A stretch of 64,000 bases of DNA. Origin: Amycolatopsis bullii. Lineage in GTDB: Bacteria > Actinomycetota > Actinomycetes > Mycobacteriales > Pseudonocardiaceae. The notes beneath the pieces were generated by a model. That model was not told the DNA's origin. It worked only from the letters and a program-made list of their open reading frames with translations, and made no database searches. Position 1 is the first letter of the stretch. Each line of letters opens with the position of its first letter. The stretch covers positions 1 to 64,000 of the forward strand of contig NZ_BNAW01000032.1 in assembly GCF_014654205.1 (NCBI RefSeq). Direction: 5' to 3'. A program made the position numbers and the translations under genes. Shown in pieces: positions 1 through 7,591 of this stretch.

Positions 1-348
1 TGGCCGGGACGGCTGCCCGCGCCCTCGCCGACGGTCGTGCCGCCCCGCCCGGTGCCGGCCGAGGTGCTCGACGCCGTCGGCGACGTCGTCCGCTGCACCG
101 CGCGCGGCGAGCTCGGCTACCCCCCGTCGACGGTCGCCGTCGACGGGGGACCGCCCCGGCGGGTCATCGGCTCGGCCGGCCCGTGGGTGGTGCACCCGGC
201 CCTGCCCGGCCGCCGCGGCGAGCGGCCCCTCGCCCGCGTCCAGGTGGTGCTGGAAGGCGACACCGCCGAAGACGGCGACATCGCGCTCCTGCTCAGCGCC
301 ACGATCGGCGACGATCCACAGTGGACGGTCGAGGGCTGCTACGACTAG
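1..348 (+). CDS. imuB: ImuB-like Y-family DNA polymerase, C-terminal end (partial)
   Basis: The frame is open from the first base and ends at a stop at 348, so this is the 3' end of a gene that starts upstream of the window. The visible 115 residues begin WPGRLPAPSP and end VEGCYD. A run of proline-rich linker, an AEVLDA segment, an SAGPW segment and a terminal W-x-VE-x-x-YD is the usual C-terminus of actinobacterial ImuB proteins, as I recall the family. ImuB is a catalytically inactive Y-family polymerase that bridges DnaE2 and the beta clamp in SOS mutagenesis. The presence of dnaE2 at 3994 supports the call. A GTG at 37 could be mistaken for a start but would cut the conserved WPGRLPAP segment. 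None of the polymerase core is visible, so the assignment rests on the tail and on context. Confidence 0.75.
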   Translation, partial: WPGRLPAPSPTVVPPRPVPAEVLDAVGDVVRCTARGELGYPPSTVAVDGGPPRRVIGSAGPWVVHPALPGRRGERPLARVQVVLEGDTAEDGDIALLLSATIGDDPQWTVEGCYD

Positions 349-502
349 CCGTCGCCACGAAAGCGTGATGAAGCGCTACCGGCAGGCACCATTTCGGTCC
401 CGAAATGACTCGAAAGAACAGAACGGGTCAGGCGTCCGGCCGATCGACGCCGCCGCCGGACGGCGGCTATAACCGAAAGGATCTCTGGGAAAGGAATCCG
501 AC

Positions 503-2794
503 GTGGCCGGTTCGACGGTTTTGCTGGCGTTGACCGAAATCCCGCCGGGTTCGGTACCCGCCGGGCAGTTGGCGCGGATTTGCGAGCACCTCGCCGAGGA
601 GGGGCACGAGGTCGTGCGCGCCGGCACCGGCGAGGACGCGCTGGCCGTCGTGCAGACCCGGGCCGATCTCGCCGCCGCCCTCGTGAGCTGGGACCTGGGG
701 GACGGCGAAGCAGCCGCCGAAGCCGTGCTGAAAGCGCTGGTCGGCCGGTTCACCCGGCTGCCGGTGTTCCTGGTGACCACCTCGGCGTCGGTGGACGACC
801 TGCCGCTGTGGGTCTCCGAAGTGATCTGCGGGTACGTGTGGCTGCTGGAGGACACGCCGGGGTTCATCGCCGGCCGGATCGGCGTGGCCGCCCGCCGGTA
901 CCGGGACGAAATCCTGCCGCCGTTCTTCCGGGAACTCCGCCGGTTCGACGACACCCACGAATACTCCTGGCACACCCCGGCCCACGCCGGTGGCGTGGCG
1001 TTCCTGAAATCGCCGGTCGGGCGGGCGCTGTTCGACTACTACGGTGAACGGCTGTTCCGCACCGACCTTTCGATTTCCGTGGCGGAACTGGGCTCGCTGT
1101 TCGAGCACACCGGGCCGATCGGCGACGCCGAGCGCAACGCCGCCCGGATCTTCGGCGCCGACCTGACGTACTTCGTGCTCCACGGCGATTCCACCGGCGA
1201 CCGCATCGCCCTGCACGCCAGCGTCGCCACCGACGAGCTGGTGCTCGTCGACCGCAACTGCCACAAGGCGATCTACCACGGGCTGACGCTGACCGGCGGG
1301 CGTCCGGTCTACCTCGTGCCGACGCGCAACGGCTACGGGCTGATGGGCCCGATCCCGCCCGCCGCGCTGGCCCGCGAAGCCGTCGCCGAGCTCCTGCCGG
1401 CCAGCCCGCTCGCGGCCGGAGCCGCCGCGCCGGATCCGGTGTACGCGGTCATCACCAACTCGACCTACGACGGCCTGTGCTACGACGCGGTCCGCGTCGC
1501 CGAGCTGCTGGGGGCCAGCGTGCCGCGGCTGCACCTGGACGAGGCGTGGTTCGCCTACGCCCGGTTCCACCCGCTCTACGCCCGCCGCTACGGCATGGCC
1601 GTCGACGGCGACGCGGTGCCCGACACCGTCCGGCCGACCGTGTTCAGCACCCAGTCCACCCACAAACTGCTCGCCGCGATGTCCCAGAGCGCGATGCTGC
1701 ACGTCAAGAACTCGCCCCGGTCGCCGGTCGAGCACCGGCAGTTCAACGAGACGTTCATGATGCACGCGACGACGTCACCGCTGTACCCGATGATCGCCGG
1801 GCTCGACGTCGCCGCCGGCATGATGGACGGGCCGGGCGGCCGGTGGCTGGTCGACGAGGCCGTCACCGAAGCCATCCGGTTCCGGCAGGCGGTGGCCCGC
1901 ATCGGGCGCCGCATCGCCGCCGCCGGGGACCGGCCCGCCTGGTTCTTCGGCACCTGGCAGCCGGACGAGGTCGGCGACCCGGAAACCGGCCGGCGCTACC
2001 CGTTCGCGGACGCCCCGCTGGAGCTGCTGCGCACCGAGCCCGCCTGCTGGAGCCTCGAACCCGGCGCGTCGTGGCACGGCTTCCCCGGGCTGGAGGCGGG
2101 CTACTGCCTGCTGGACCCGGTCAAGGTCAGCGTCACCTGCCCGGGGACCGACGCGGCGGGCACCGTGGCCGAGCACGGGATCCCGGCGCGGATCCTCACC
2201 GCCTACCTCGAGACCCGGCGCATCGTCGTCGAGAAGACCGACGCGTACACGTGCTTGATCCTCTTCTCGATGGGCATCACCAAGGGCAAGTGGGGCACGC
2301 TCATCGACGGGCTCCTCGACTTCAAGGCGCTCCACGACACCGGCGCGCGCCTGGCCGACGTCCTGCCCGCCCTGGTCGAGGCGCATCCCGCCCGCTACGG
2401 CGAGCTCACGCTGCGGGACCTGTGCGACCAGATGCACGCCCACCTGCGCAAGAGCGACCTCATCCCGCTCCTCGACGCGGCGTTCACCCACCCGCCCCGC
2501 CCGGAGCTCACCCCGGCGCAGACCTACCAGCGCCTGCTGCGCGGCGGCACCGAGCCGGTCCGCCTCGCCGAGCTGGCCGGCCGGACGGTCGCCACTCAGG
2601 TCGTCACCACCCCGCCCGGCATCCCGGTCCTGATGCCGGGCGAAAACGCCGGCGGCCACGACGAGCCGACGCTGCGGTACCTGCGGGCCCTGGAGGACTT
2701 CGACCGGCACTTCCCGGGCTTCCCGAGCGAAACCCACGGTGTCGCGAGGGACACCGACGGCGACTACTGGATCACCTGCCTCCGGGTTTCCTGA
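503..2794 (+). CDS. Orn/Lys/Arg-type PLP-dependent decarboxylase
   Basis: A 763-residue protein with the layout of the large fold-type I basic amino acid decarboxylases such as E. coli AdiA (about 755 residues). Residues 1-125 form a receiver-like 'wing' domain, 130-590 the PLP domain, and the rest the C-terminal domain. The PLP lysine is K388 in a QSTHKLL motif, and an HLDEAWF segment upstream carries the conserved Asp. Members remove the carboxylate of arginine, lysine or ornithine to make a polyamine; the substrate cannot be told from the sequence. The GTG start at 503 has a purine-rich site (GGAAAGGAA) just upstream. The gene sits between imuB and dnaE2, which normally adjoin, so it looks like an insertion there. 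No antiporter gene is nearby, which argues against an acid-resistance pair. Confidence 0.85.
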   Translation: MAGSTVLLALTEIPPGSVPAGQLARICEHLAEEGHEVVRAGTGEDALAVVQTRADLAAALVSWDLGDGEAAAEAVLKALVGRFTRLPVFLVTTSASVDDLPLWVSEVICGYVWLLEDTPGFIAGRIGVAARRYRDEILPPFFRELRRFDDTHEYSWHTPAHAGGVAFLKSPVGRALFDYYGERLFRTDLSISVAELGSLFEHTGPIGDAERNAARIFGADLTYFVLHGDSTGDRIALHASVATDELVLVDRNCHKAIYHGLTLTGGRPVYLVPTRNGYGLMGPIPPAALAREAVAELLPASPLAAGAAAPDPVYAVITNSTYDGLCYDAVRVAELLGASVPRLHLDEAWFAYARFHPLYARRYGMAVDGDAVPDTVRPTVFSTQSTHKLLAAMSQSAMLHVKNSPRSPVEHRQFNETFMMHATTSPLYPMIAGLDVAAGMMDGPGGRWLVDEAVTEAIRFRQAVARIGRRIAAAGDRPAWFFGTWQPDEVGDPETGRRYPFADAPLELLRTEPACWSLEPGASWHGFPGLEAGYCLLDPVKVSVTCPGTDAAGTVAEHGIPARILTAYLETRRIVVEKTDAYTCLILFSMGITKGKWGTLIDGLLDFKALHDTGARLADVLPALVEAHPARYGELTLRDLCDQMHAHLRKSDLIPLLDAAFTHPPRPELTPAQTYQRLLRGGTEPVRLAELAGRTVATQVVTTPPGIPVLMPGENAGGHDEPTLRYLRALEDFDRHFPGFPSETHGVARDTDGDYWITCLRVS

Positions 2795-2825
2795 TCGCTG
2801 TGCCGCGGCGGGGCAAGAGGTGCTG

Positions 2826-3863
2826 ATGGATCACTATCGGGAACCGCGGCAAACCTCCCGGCCGGCGCCGGCACGGCGGTCACCGTCCGCAGGGCCCGAG
2901 AGTTGGCCGGACGTGGTGCGCGCGCTGCAGCGCGGGGCGGGCAACAGCGCGGTGGCGCGCGTACTCGTGCAGAGGATGAGCGCTTCAGAACTCCAGACGC
3001 TGGAGGGCGACTTCGGTCCCGTACGGGTGCGGGAGGCCCTGCAACGCCTCGGCCAGACCGCGGAGGATGCGAAGGCGGCGGAGGTGCGTGCGGCCTGCGA
3101 AGCCGATCCGTTCGGGAGTGCCGGAGATGCCGCGCAACGCAAGTTCCGTTGGGCCTCGTCGGGAGACAGCGACTGGGCGAAGTACCTCAGGGGCGAGGTT
3201 TCCGAGCCGGGCAGCATGAACTGCTGGGAATACCTCCTGTTCGTCGCGGTCAGGACGGGTCAGCTGTCGAGACCGGAACTGGTGAGGCTCTATACGGACG
3301 CAGACGGTTTCGTGAACGCAGAAAAGGAGTCCGCAGCCCAGGTTTTCGCCGGCAGTGAAACGGATCTCCTGAACGACTACGGGGCCTTGTCGATCGGTGA
3401 CGCGATCGTGTTCGACATCCCGGAACGGCACGTCGCCCTGTCGCTCGGTGGCGGGCGCGTCGCCGACATGGGCGGCCGCTACGAAGAAGTGAGCGAGGTG
3501 GACCTCGGCGACCTCGTCGCCCACCAGCACACCAGGATCCAGTTGGACGGCCTGTACTCGCACCTGTCGCTGGTCATGGACGAGGAAAACCGGAAGGCGG
3601 GAGGTGAGCACAAAAACGTCAATGACGTCTACGACTTCCGGGAGTATGTCGAAGACGGTCTCGGACACAATCGGGACAAGCCGTTGCCGCGATCTCTCAT
3701 GGACTACGTCGAAGATTGCGCCGCAGAAAAGGCGTGGTCGCGGGAGACCAAGCAGTTCGTTCAGTCGGTGGTTTCGCGCGTTTCCGTCCCGCCGCTGCAC
3801 CGGATCCCCAAGGCGATCTGGATCGCGCGTGTCAAGAGCTACGTCCCGCCCACGCGGCTGTGA
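2826..3863 (+). CDS. Cargo-motif protein with predicted Cys/His peptidase-like domain
   Basis: I start this at ATG 2826, giving 345 residues. After a disordered Pro/Arg-rich head comes LQRGAGNSAVARVLVQR, near residues 37-53. This matches the short 'LQR-x-AGN-x-AV-x-x-LQR' signature common at the N-terminus of actinobacterial proteins linked to extracellular contractile injection systems. The middle part has NCWEY with C133 and an IGDAIVFD...HVALSLGG stretch with H202. That spacing of Cys and His with a GD-x-I-x-F strand resembles NlpC/P60, CHAP or papain-like folds; this is inference. The C-terminal 130 residues are charged and unrecognised. There is no signal peptide. A relative in motif only lies at 61241. 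No sheath, tube or baseplate gene is in the window. Lower local GC than its neighbours also suggests acquisition. Confidence 0.6.
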   Translation: MDHYREPRQTSRPAPARRSPSAGPESWPDVVRALQRGAGNSAVARVLVQRMSASELQTLEGDFGPVRVREALQRLGQTAEDAKAAEVRAACEADPFGSAGDAAQRKFRWASSGDSDWAKYLRGEVSEPGSMNCWEYLLFVAVRTGQLSRPELVRLYTDADGFVNAEKESAAQVFAGSETDLLNDYGALSIGDAIVFDIPERHVALSLGGGRVADMGGRYEEVSEVDLGDLVAHQHTRIQLDGLYSHLSLVMDEENRKAGGEHKNVNDVYDFREYVEDGLGHNRDKPLPRSLMDYVEDCAAEKAWSRETKQFVQSVVSRVSVPPLHRIPKAIWIARVKSYVPPTRL

Positions 3864-3931
3864 CCGAGGCAACTCCGGTCCGTCCACAGTTGACATCGGC
3901 CGCGCCCCGACGCAGGATCGGACCACAGTAG

Positions 3932-3947
3932 TCGATCGTGTGTTCGA
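3932..3947. promoter_or_regulatory. LexA (SOS) box upstream of dnaE2
   Basis: TCGATC-GTGT-GTTCGA matches the actinobacterial SOS box TCGAAC-N4-GTTCGA in 11 of 12 half-site positions. It lies 47 bases before the dnaE2 start, where LexA would block transcription until DNA damage. No other match this good was seen in the window. Confidence 0.8.
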
Positions 3948-3993
3948 ACAGTAGTCGCTGGCTTCCCCACAGCGAAATCGGTGGGAGCCGGCT

Positions 3994-6900
3994 TTGGCGT
4001 TCAACAATCCGCGCGTGCCGTGGTCCGAAGTGGAGCGGATCGCCTCCGGGCGGCCGCCCGTTCCCGGGGTCGAGCTCGACGCCCCGGCGTGGTCGCGCAA
4101 GCGCGAGGGCTACGGCGGGGCGCCCGAGGACCTGCGGAACCGGCGTGGCCGGGACGACGGCGGGGACCGGATCCGGGCGCCCTACGCCGAGCTGCACGTC
4201 CACTCCAACTTCAGCTTCCTCGACGGTGCGAGCCACCCCGAGACGCTCGTCGAGGAGGCCGCGCGGCTCGAGCTCGACGCGCTCGTGCTCACCGACCACG
4301 ACGGCATGTACGGGGCCGTGCGGTTCAACGACGCCGCGCGGGAGCTCGGGGTGCGGGTCGGGTTCGGGGCCGAACTGTCGCTCGGGCTGCCCGGGCCGCA
4401 GGCCGGAGAGCCGGACCCCCACGGCTCGCACCTGCTGCTGCTCGCCCGGCAGCAGGAGGGCTACCACCGGCTGTGCCGCGTCATCTCGCGGGCCCAGCTC
4501 GCCGGCGGCGAGAAGGGACGGCCGGTCTACGACTTCGACGAGCTCGCGGACGAGCTGGCCGGGCACGTCGTCGTCCTCACCGGGTGCCGCAAGGGGGCCG
4601 TCCGGCAGGCGCTCACCCGCCACGGCCCGGCCGCCGCGCGCGCCGAGCTGGGGCGGCTCGTCGACCGGTTCGGGCGGTCGCACGTCGCCGTCGAGCTGAT
4701 CGACCACCGGCTGCCCGCCGACGACGCCGCCAACGACCTCCTCGACGACCTGGCCAGGGAACTGCGGCTGCCCACGGTCGTGTCCAACAACGTGCACTAC
4801 GCCCGCCCGGAAGACGCCGTCGTGGCGGACGCGGTCGCCGCCGTGCGGGCGCGGCGGTCGGCCGAAGACCTCGAAGGGTGGCGGCCGCCGTCGGGACAGG
4901 CGTTCCTGCGGTCCGGGATGGAGCAGCGGCGCCGCTTCGAGCGCCGGTATCCCGGCGCCGTCGGCCGGGCTGCCGTGCTGGGCGTCGAAGTGGCGTTCGA
5001 CCTCAACCTCGTCGCGCCGGACCTGCCCCCGTTCCCCGTACCGGCCGGGCACGACGAGATGTCGTTCCTCACCGAGCTGACCTGGCAGGGCGCTGCGAAG
5101 CGCTACGGGCCGCGGGAGGCGCACCCGAAGGCCTACGCCCAGCTCGACCACGAACTCGCCGTCATCGAGAAGCTCGGCTTCCCCGGCTACTTCCTCGTCG
5201 TCTGGGACATCGTCCGCTTCTGCCGGGAGGCGGACATCCTCTGCCAGGGCCGCGGTTCGGCCGCGAACTCCGCGGTCTGCTACGCGCTGGAGATCTGCCA
5301 CGCCGACCCGGTGAAGTGGAACCTGCTGTTCGAGCGGTTCCTCGCGCCGGAGCGGGACGGGCCGCCGGACATCGACGTCGACATCGAGTCCGGCCGCCGC
5401 GAGGAGGCCATCCAGTACGTCTACGAAAAGCACGGCCGGTTCCACGCCGCCCAGGTCGCCAACGTCATCACCTACCGGGCGCCGTCGGCGATCCGCGACG
5501 CCGCGAAGGCGCTCGGTCACAGCCCCGGGCAGCAGGACGCCTACGGCAAGCTCGTCGATCGCTGGGGCGGGGTCGCCGCCACGAAGCAGCAGGCCGCCGG
5601 GGCGATCCCGGCCGACGTCCTCGACCTGGCCGCGCGGATCGAGGACTTCCCGCGCCACCTCGGCATCCACTCCGGCGGCATGGTGATCTCGAAGCAGCCG
5701 GTGTCCGAAGTGGTCCCCGTGGAATGGGCGACGATGAAGGACCGCAGCGTGCTGCAGTGGGACAAGGACGACTGCGCCACCGTCGGGCTGGTCAAGTTCG
5801 ACCTGCTCGGGCTCGGCATGCTTTCGGCGCTGCACCACATGATCGACCTCGTCGCCGAACACCACGAGACCACTGTGGACATCGGCAAGCTGGACCTCGC
5901 CGACGCGGCGGTCTACGACATGCTCTGCGAAGCCGACGCCGTCGGCGTGTTCCAGGTGGAGTCCCGCGCTCAGCTGGCCACGCTGCCGCGGCTGCGGCCG
6001 CGGAAGTTCTACGACCTCGTCGTCGAAGTCGCGCTCATCCGGCCCGGCCCGATCCAGGGCGGCTCGGTGCACCCCTACATCCGCCGTCGCCGCGGCGACG
6101 AGGAATGGGAACACGCGCACCCGCTGCTGGCCGCGTCCCTGGACCGCACCCTCGGCGTGCCGCTGTTCCAGGAGCAGGTGATGCAGATGGCGGTGGACGT
6201 CGCGAGCTTCACCCCGGCCGAGGCCGACCAGTTGCGCCGCGCGATGGGTGCCAAGCGGTCCAGCGCCAAGATGAAAGCCCTGATGGCGCGGTTCTTCCGC
6301 GGCTGCGCGGCCAACGGCCTCGACCGCGAGCTCGCCACCCGGATCTTCGAGCAGATCCACGCCTTCTCCGGCTACGGCTTCCCCGAAGCGCACTCGATGT
6401 CCTTCGCGCTGCTCGTGTACGCGTCGGCGTGGTTCAAGCGCTACTACCCGGCCGCGTTCTGCGCCGGGCTGCTGCGGGCGCAGCCGATGGGCTTCTACAG
6501 CCCGCAGTCCCTGGTCGCCGACGCGCGCCGCCACGGCGTGCACATCCGGGAGCCCGACGTCAACGCGAGCCTCGCCGGCGCCACCCTCGAACCGGACGGC
6601 GGCAGCACGGGCGGCGTCGCGCTCCGGCTGGGCCTCGCCGCGGTCCGCCACCTCGGCGAAGACGTCGCCGACCTCATCGTCGCCGAACGGGCGGCGCACG
6701 GTCCGTACGCGAGCATCGGTGACGTGACCCGCCGGGTGCGGCTGAAGAAGAACGCCGTCGAAGCGCTGGCCACGGCGGGTGCGTTCAGCGGGTTCGGCGG
6801 CGACCGGCGGCAGGACCTGTGGGCCGCCGGCGCGGCCGCGGCGACCCGGCCCGGCCACCTGCCCGGCCTCGCCCCGGGCCTCGACGCACCGGCGCTGCCC

Positions 6901-7320
6901 GGGATGACGCGGCTGGAAGTGACGGCGGCGGACCTGTGGGCCACGGGCGTCTCCCCGGACAGCCACCCGGTCGAGTACCTGCGCGAGCTCCTGGACCGGC
7001 GCGGCGCGATCACGGTCGCCGAGCTCCTGCGCACCGAGGACGGCACGCGGGTCTGGGTCGGCGGCGCGGTCACCCACCGCCAGCGCCCCGCGACGGCCGG
7101 CGGGATCACGTTCCTGAACCTCGAAGACGAAACCGGCATGGCCAACGTCCTCGTCTCGCCCGGGCTGTGGCAGCGGCAGCGGCTCGTGGCCCGGACCAGC
7201 GCCGCCGTGGTGGTCCGCGGGCTGGTGCAAGCGGGCGAAGGTGTCGTCACGCTCGTCGCGGACCGCCTTGTCCCGCTCGAAATCCGGGGGCTCGCCGTCC
7301 CGTCCCGCGATTTCCGCTGA
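3994..7320 (+). CDS. dnaE2: Error-prone DNA polymerase III alpha subunit DnaE2
   Basis: A 1108-residue C-family polymerase, the usual DnaE2 length. The N-terminus FNNPRVPWSE is typical of the family. The PHP domain follows (YAELHVHSNFSFLDGASHPE near residue 60), then the polymerase core with GRGSAANS and the PDIDVD motif holding catalytic aspartates, the helix-hairpin-helix region, and an OB domain before the SRDFR terminus common in DnaE2. It synthesises across lesions together with ImuB after DNA damage and causes induced mutation. The TTG start at 3994 is chosen because the conserved N-terminus begins there, with GTGGGAG just upstream. The LexA box at 3932-3947 indicates SOS control. It is separated from imuB by two unrelated genes, which is unusual. 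Confidence 0.95.
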   Translation: MAFNNPRVPWSEVERIASGRPPVPGVELDAPAWSRKREGYGGAPEDLRNRRGRDDGGDRIRAPYAELHVHSNFSFLDGASHPETLVEEAARLELDALVLTDHDGMYGAVRFNDAARELGVRVGFGAELSLGLPGPQAGEPDPHGSHLLLLARQQEGYHRLCRVISRAQLAGGEKGRPVYDFDELADELAGHVVVLTGCRKGAVRQALTRHGPAAARAELGRLVDRFGRSHVAVELIDHRLPADDAANDLLDDLARELRLPTVVSNNVHYARPEDAVVADAVAAVRARRSAEDLEGWRPPSGQAFLRSGMEQRRRFERRYPGAVGRAAVLGVEVAFDLNLVAPDLPPFPVPAGHDEMSFLTELTWQGAAKRYGPREAHPKAYAQLDHELAVIEKLGFPGYFLVVWDIVRFCREADILCQGRGSAANSAVCYALEICHADPVKWNLLFERFLAPERDGPPDIDVDIESGRREEAIQYVYEKHGRFHAAQVANVITYRAPSAIRDAAKALGHSPGQQDAYGKLVDRWGGVAATKQQAAGAIPADVLDLAARIEDFPRHLGIHSGGMVISKQPVSEVVPVEWATMKDRSVLQWDKDDCATVGLVKFDLLGLGMLSALHHMIDLVAEHHETTVDIGKLDLADAAVYDMLCEADAVGVFQVESRAQLATLPRLRPRKFYDLVVEVALIRPGPIQGGSVHPYIRRRRGDEEWEHAHPLLAASLDRTLGVPLFQEQVMQMAVDVASFTPAEADQLRRAMGAKRSSAKMKALMARFFRGCAANGLDRELATRIFEQIHAFSGYGFPEAHSMSFALLVYASAWFKRYYPAAFCAGLLRAQPMGFYSPQSLVADARRHGVHIREPDVNASLAGATLEPDGGSTGGVALRLGLAAVRHLGEDVADLIVAERAAHGPYASIGDVTRRVRLKKNAVEALATAGAFSGFGGDRRQDLWAAGAAAATRPGHLPGLAPGLDAPALPGMTRLEVTAADLWATGVSPDSHPVEYLRELLDRRGAITVAELLRTEDGTRVWVGGAVTHRQRPATAGGITFLNLEDETGMANVLVSPGLWQRQRLVARTSAAVVVRGLVQAGEGVVTLVADRLVPLEIRGLAVPSRDFR

Positions 7321-7440
7321 CGCGTGTTGCGCAGGTCGGTGCGTGCTGCCTCCCTCCTCGCCGACGCACTGGCCGACCCGCACCCGCCGTCCGATCCGCC
7401 GCTGTTGCGGCACTGCGGGCGACCGCCCGCTGACCGTCCG

Positions 7441-7509
7441 CTCGGCACCGACCGCATCGAAAAGCTCGAACTTCCGTCGCGCACCGGGCCCTCGCGCGAC
7501 TTCCGTTGA
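7441..7509 (+). pseudogene. Relic of a second dnaE2 3' end
   Basis: In the same frame as dnaE2 and 120 bases past its stop, an open stretch encodes 22 residues that align with the DnaE2 C-terminus. By eye 11 of 22 are identical, both contain L-x-x-DR and LE, and both end PSRDFR followed by a stop. The DNA has diverged widely. The 120 bases in between resemble nothing I recognise. The simplest reading is the tail of an older dnaE2 copy left behind when the present copy arrived or recombined. Transcription is not expected to matter. Confidence 0.5.
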
Positions 7510-7538
7510 CTTTCGGGCCCGCTCGGTGGTTCTCTCGC

Positions 7539-7552
7539 TGAGAGCGCTCCCA
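7539..7552. promoter_or_regulatory. CebR-like operator upstream of secreted glycoside hydrolase
   Basis: TGAGAGCGCTCCCA differs by one base from TGGGAGCGCTCCCA, the operator of CebR, the LacI-family cellobiose-responsive repressor of Streptomyces cellulase genes. It lies 39 bases before the start at 7592. A perfect copy is at 46380-46393 before the LPMO gene. Confidence 0.75.
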
Positions 7553-7591
7553 GTCACCCGTTCGTGCCCGACGAAGTGAGGATGGACCTTC

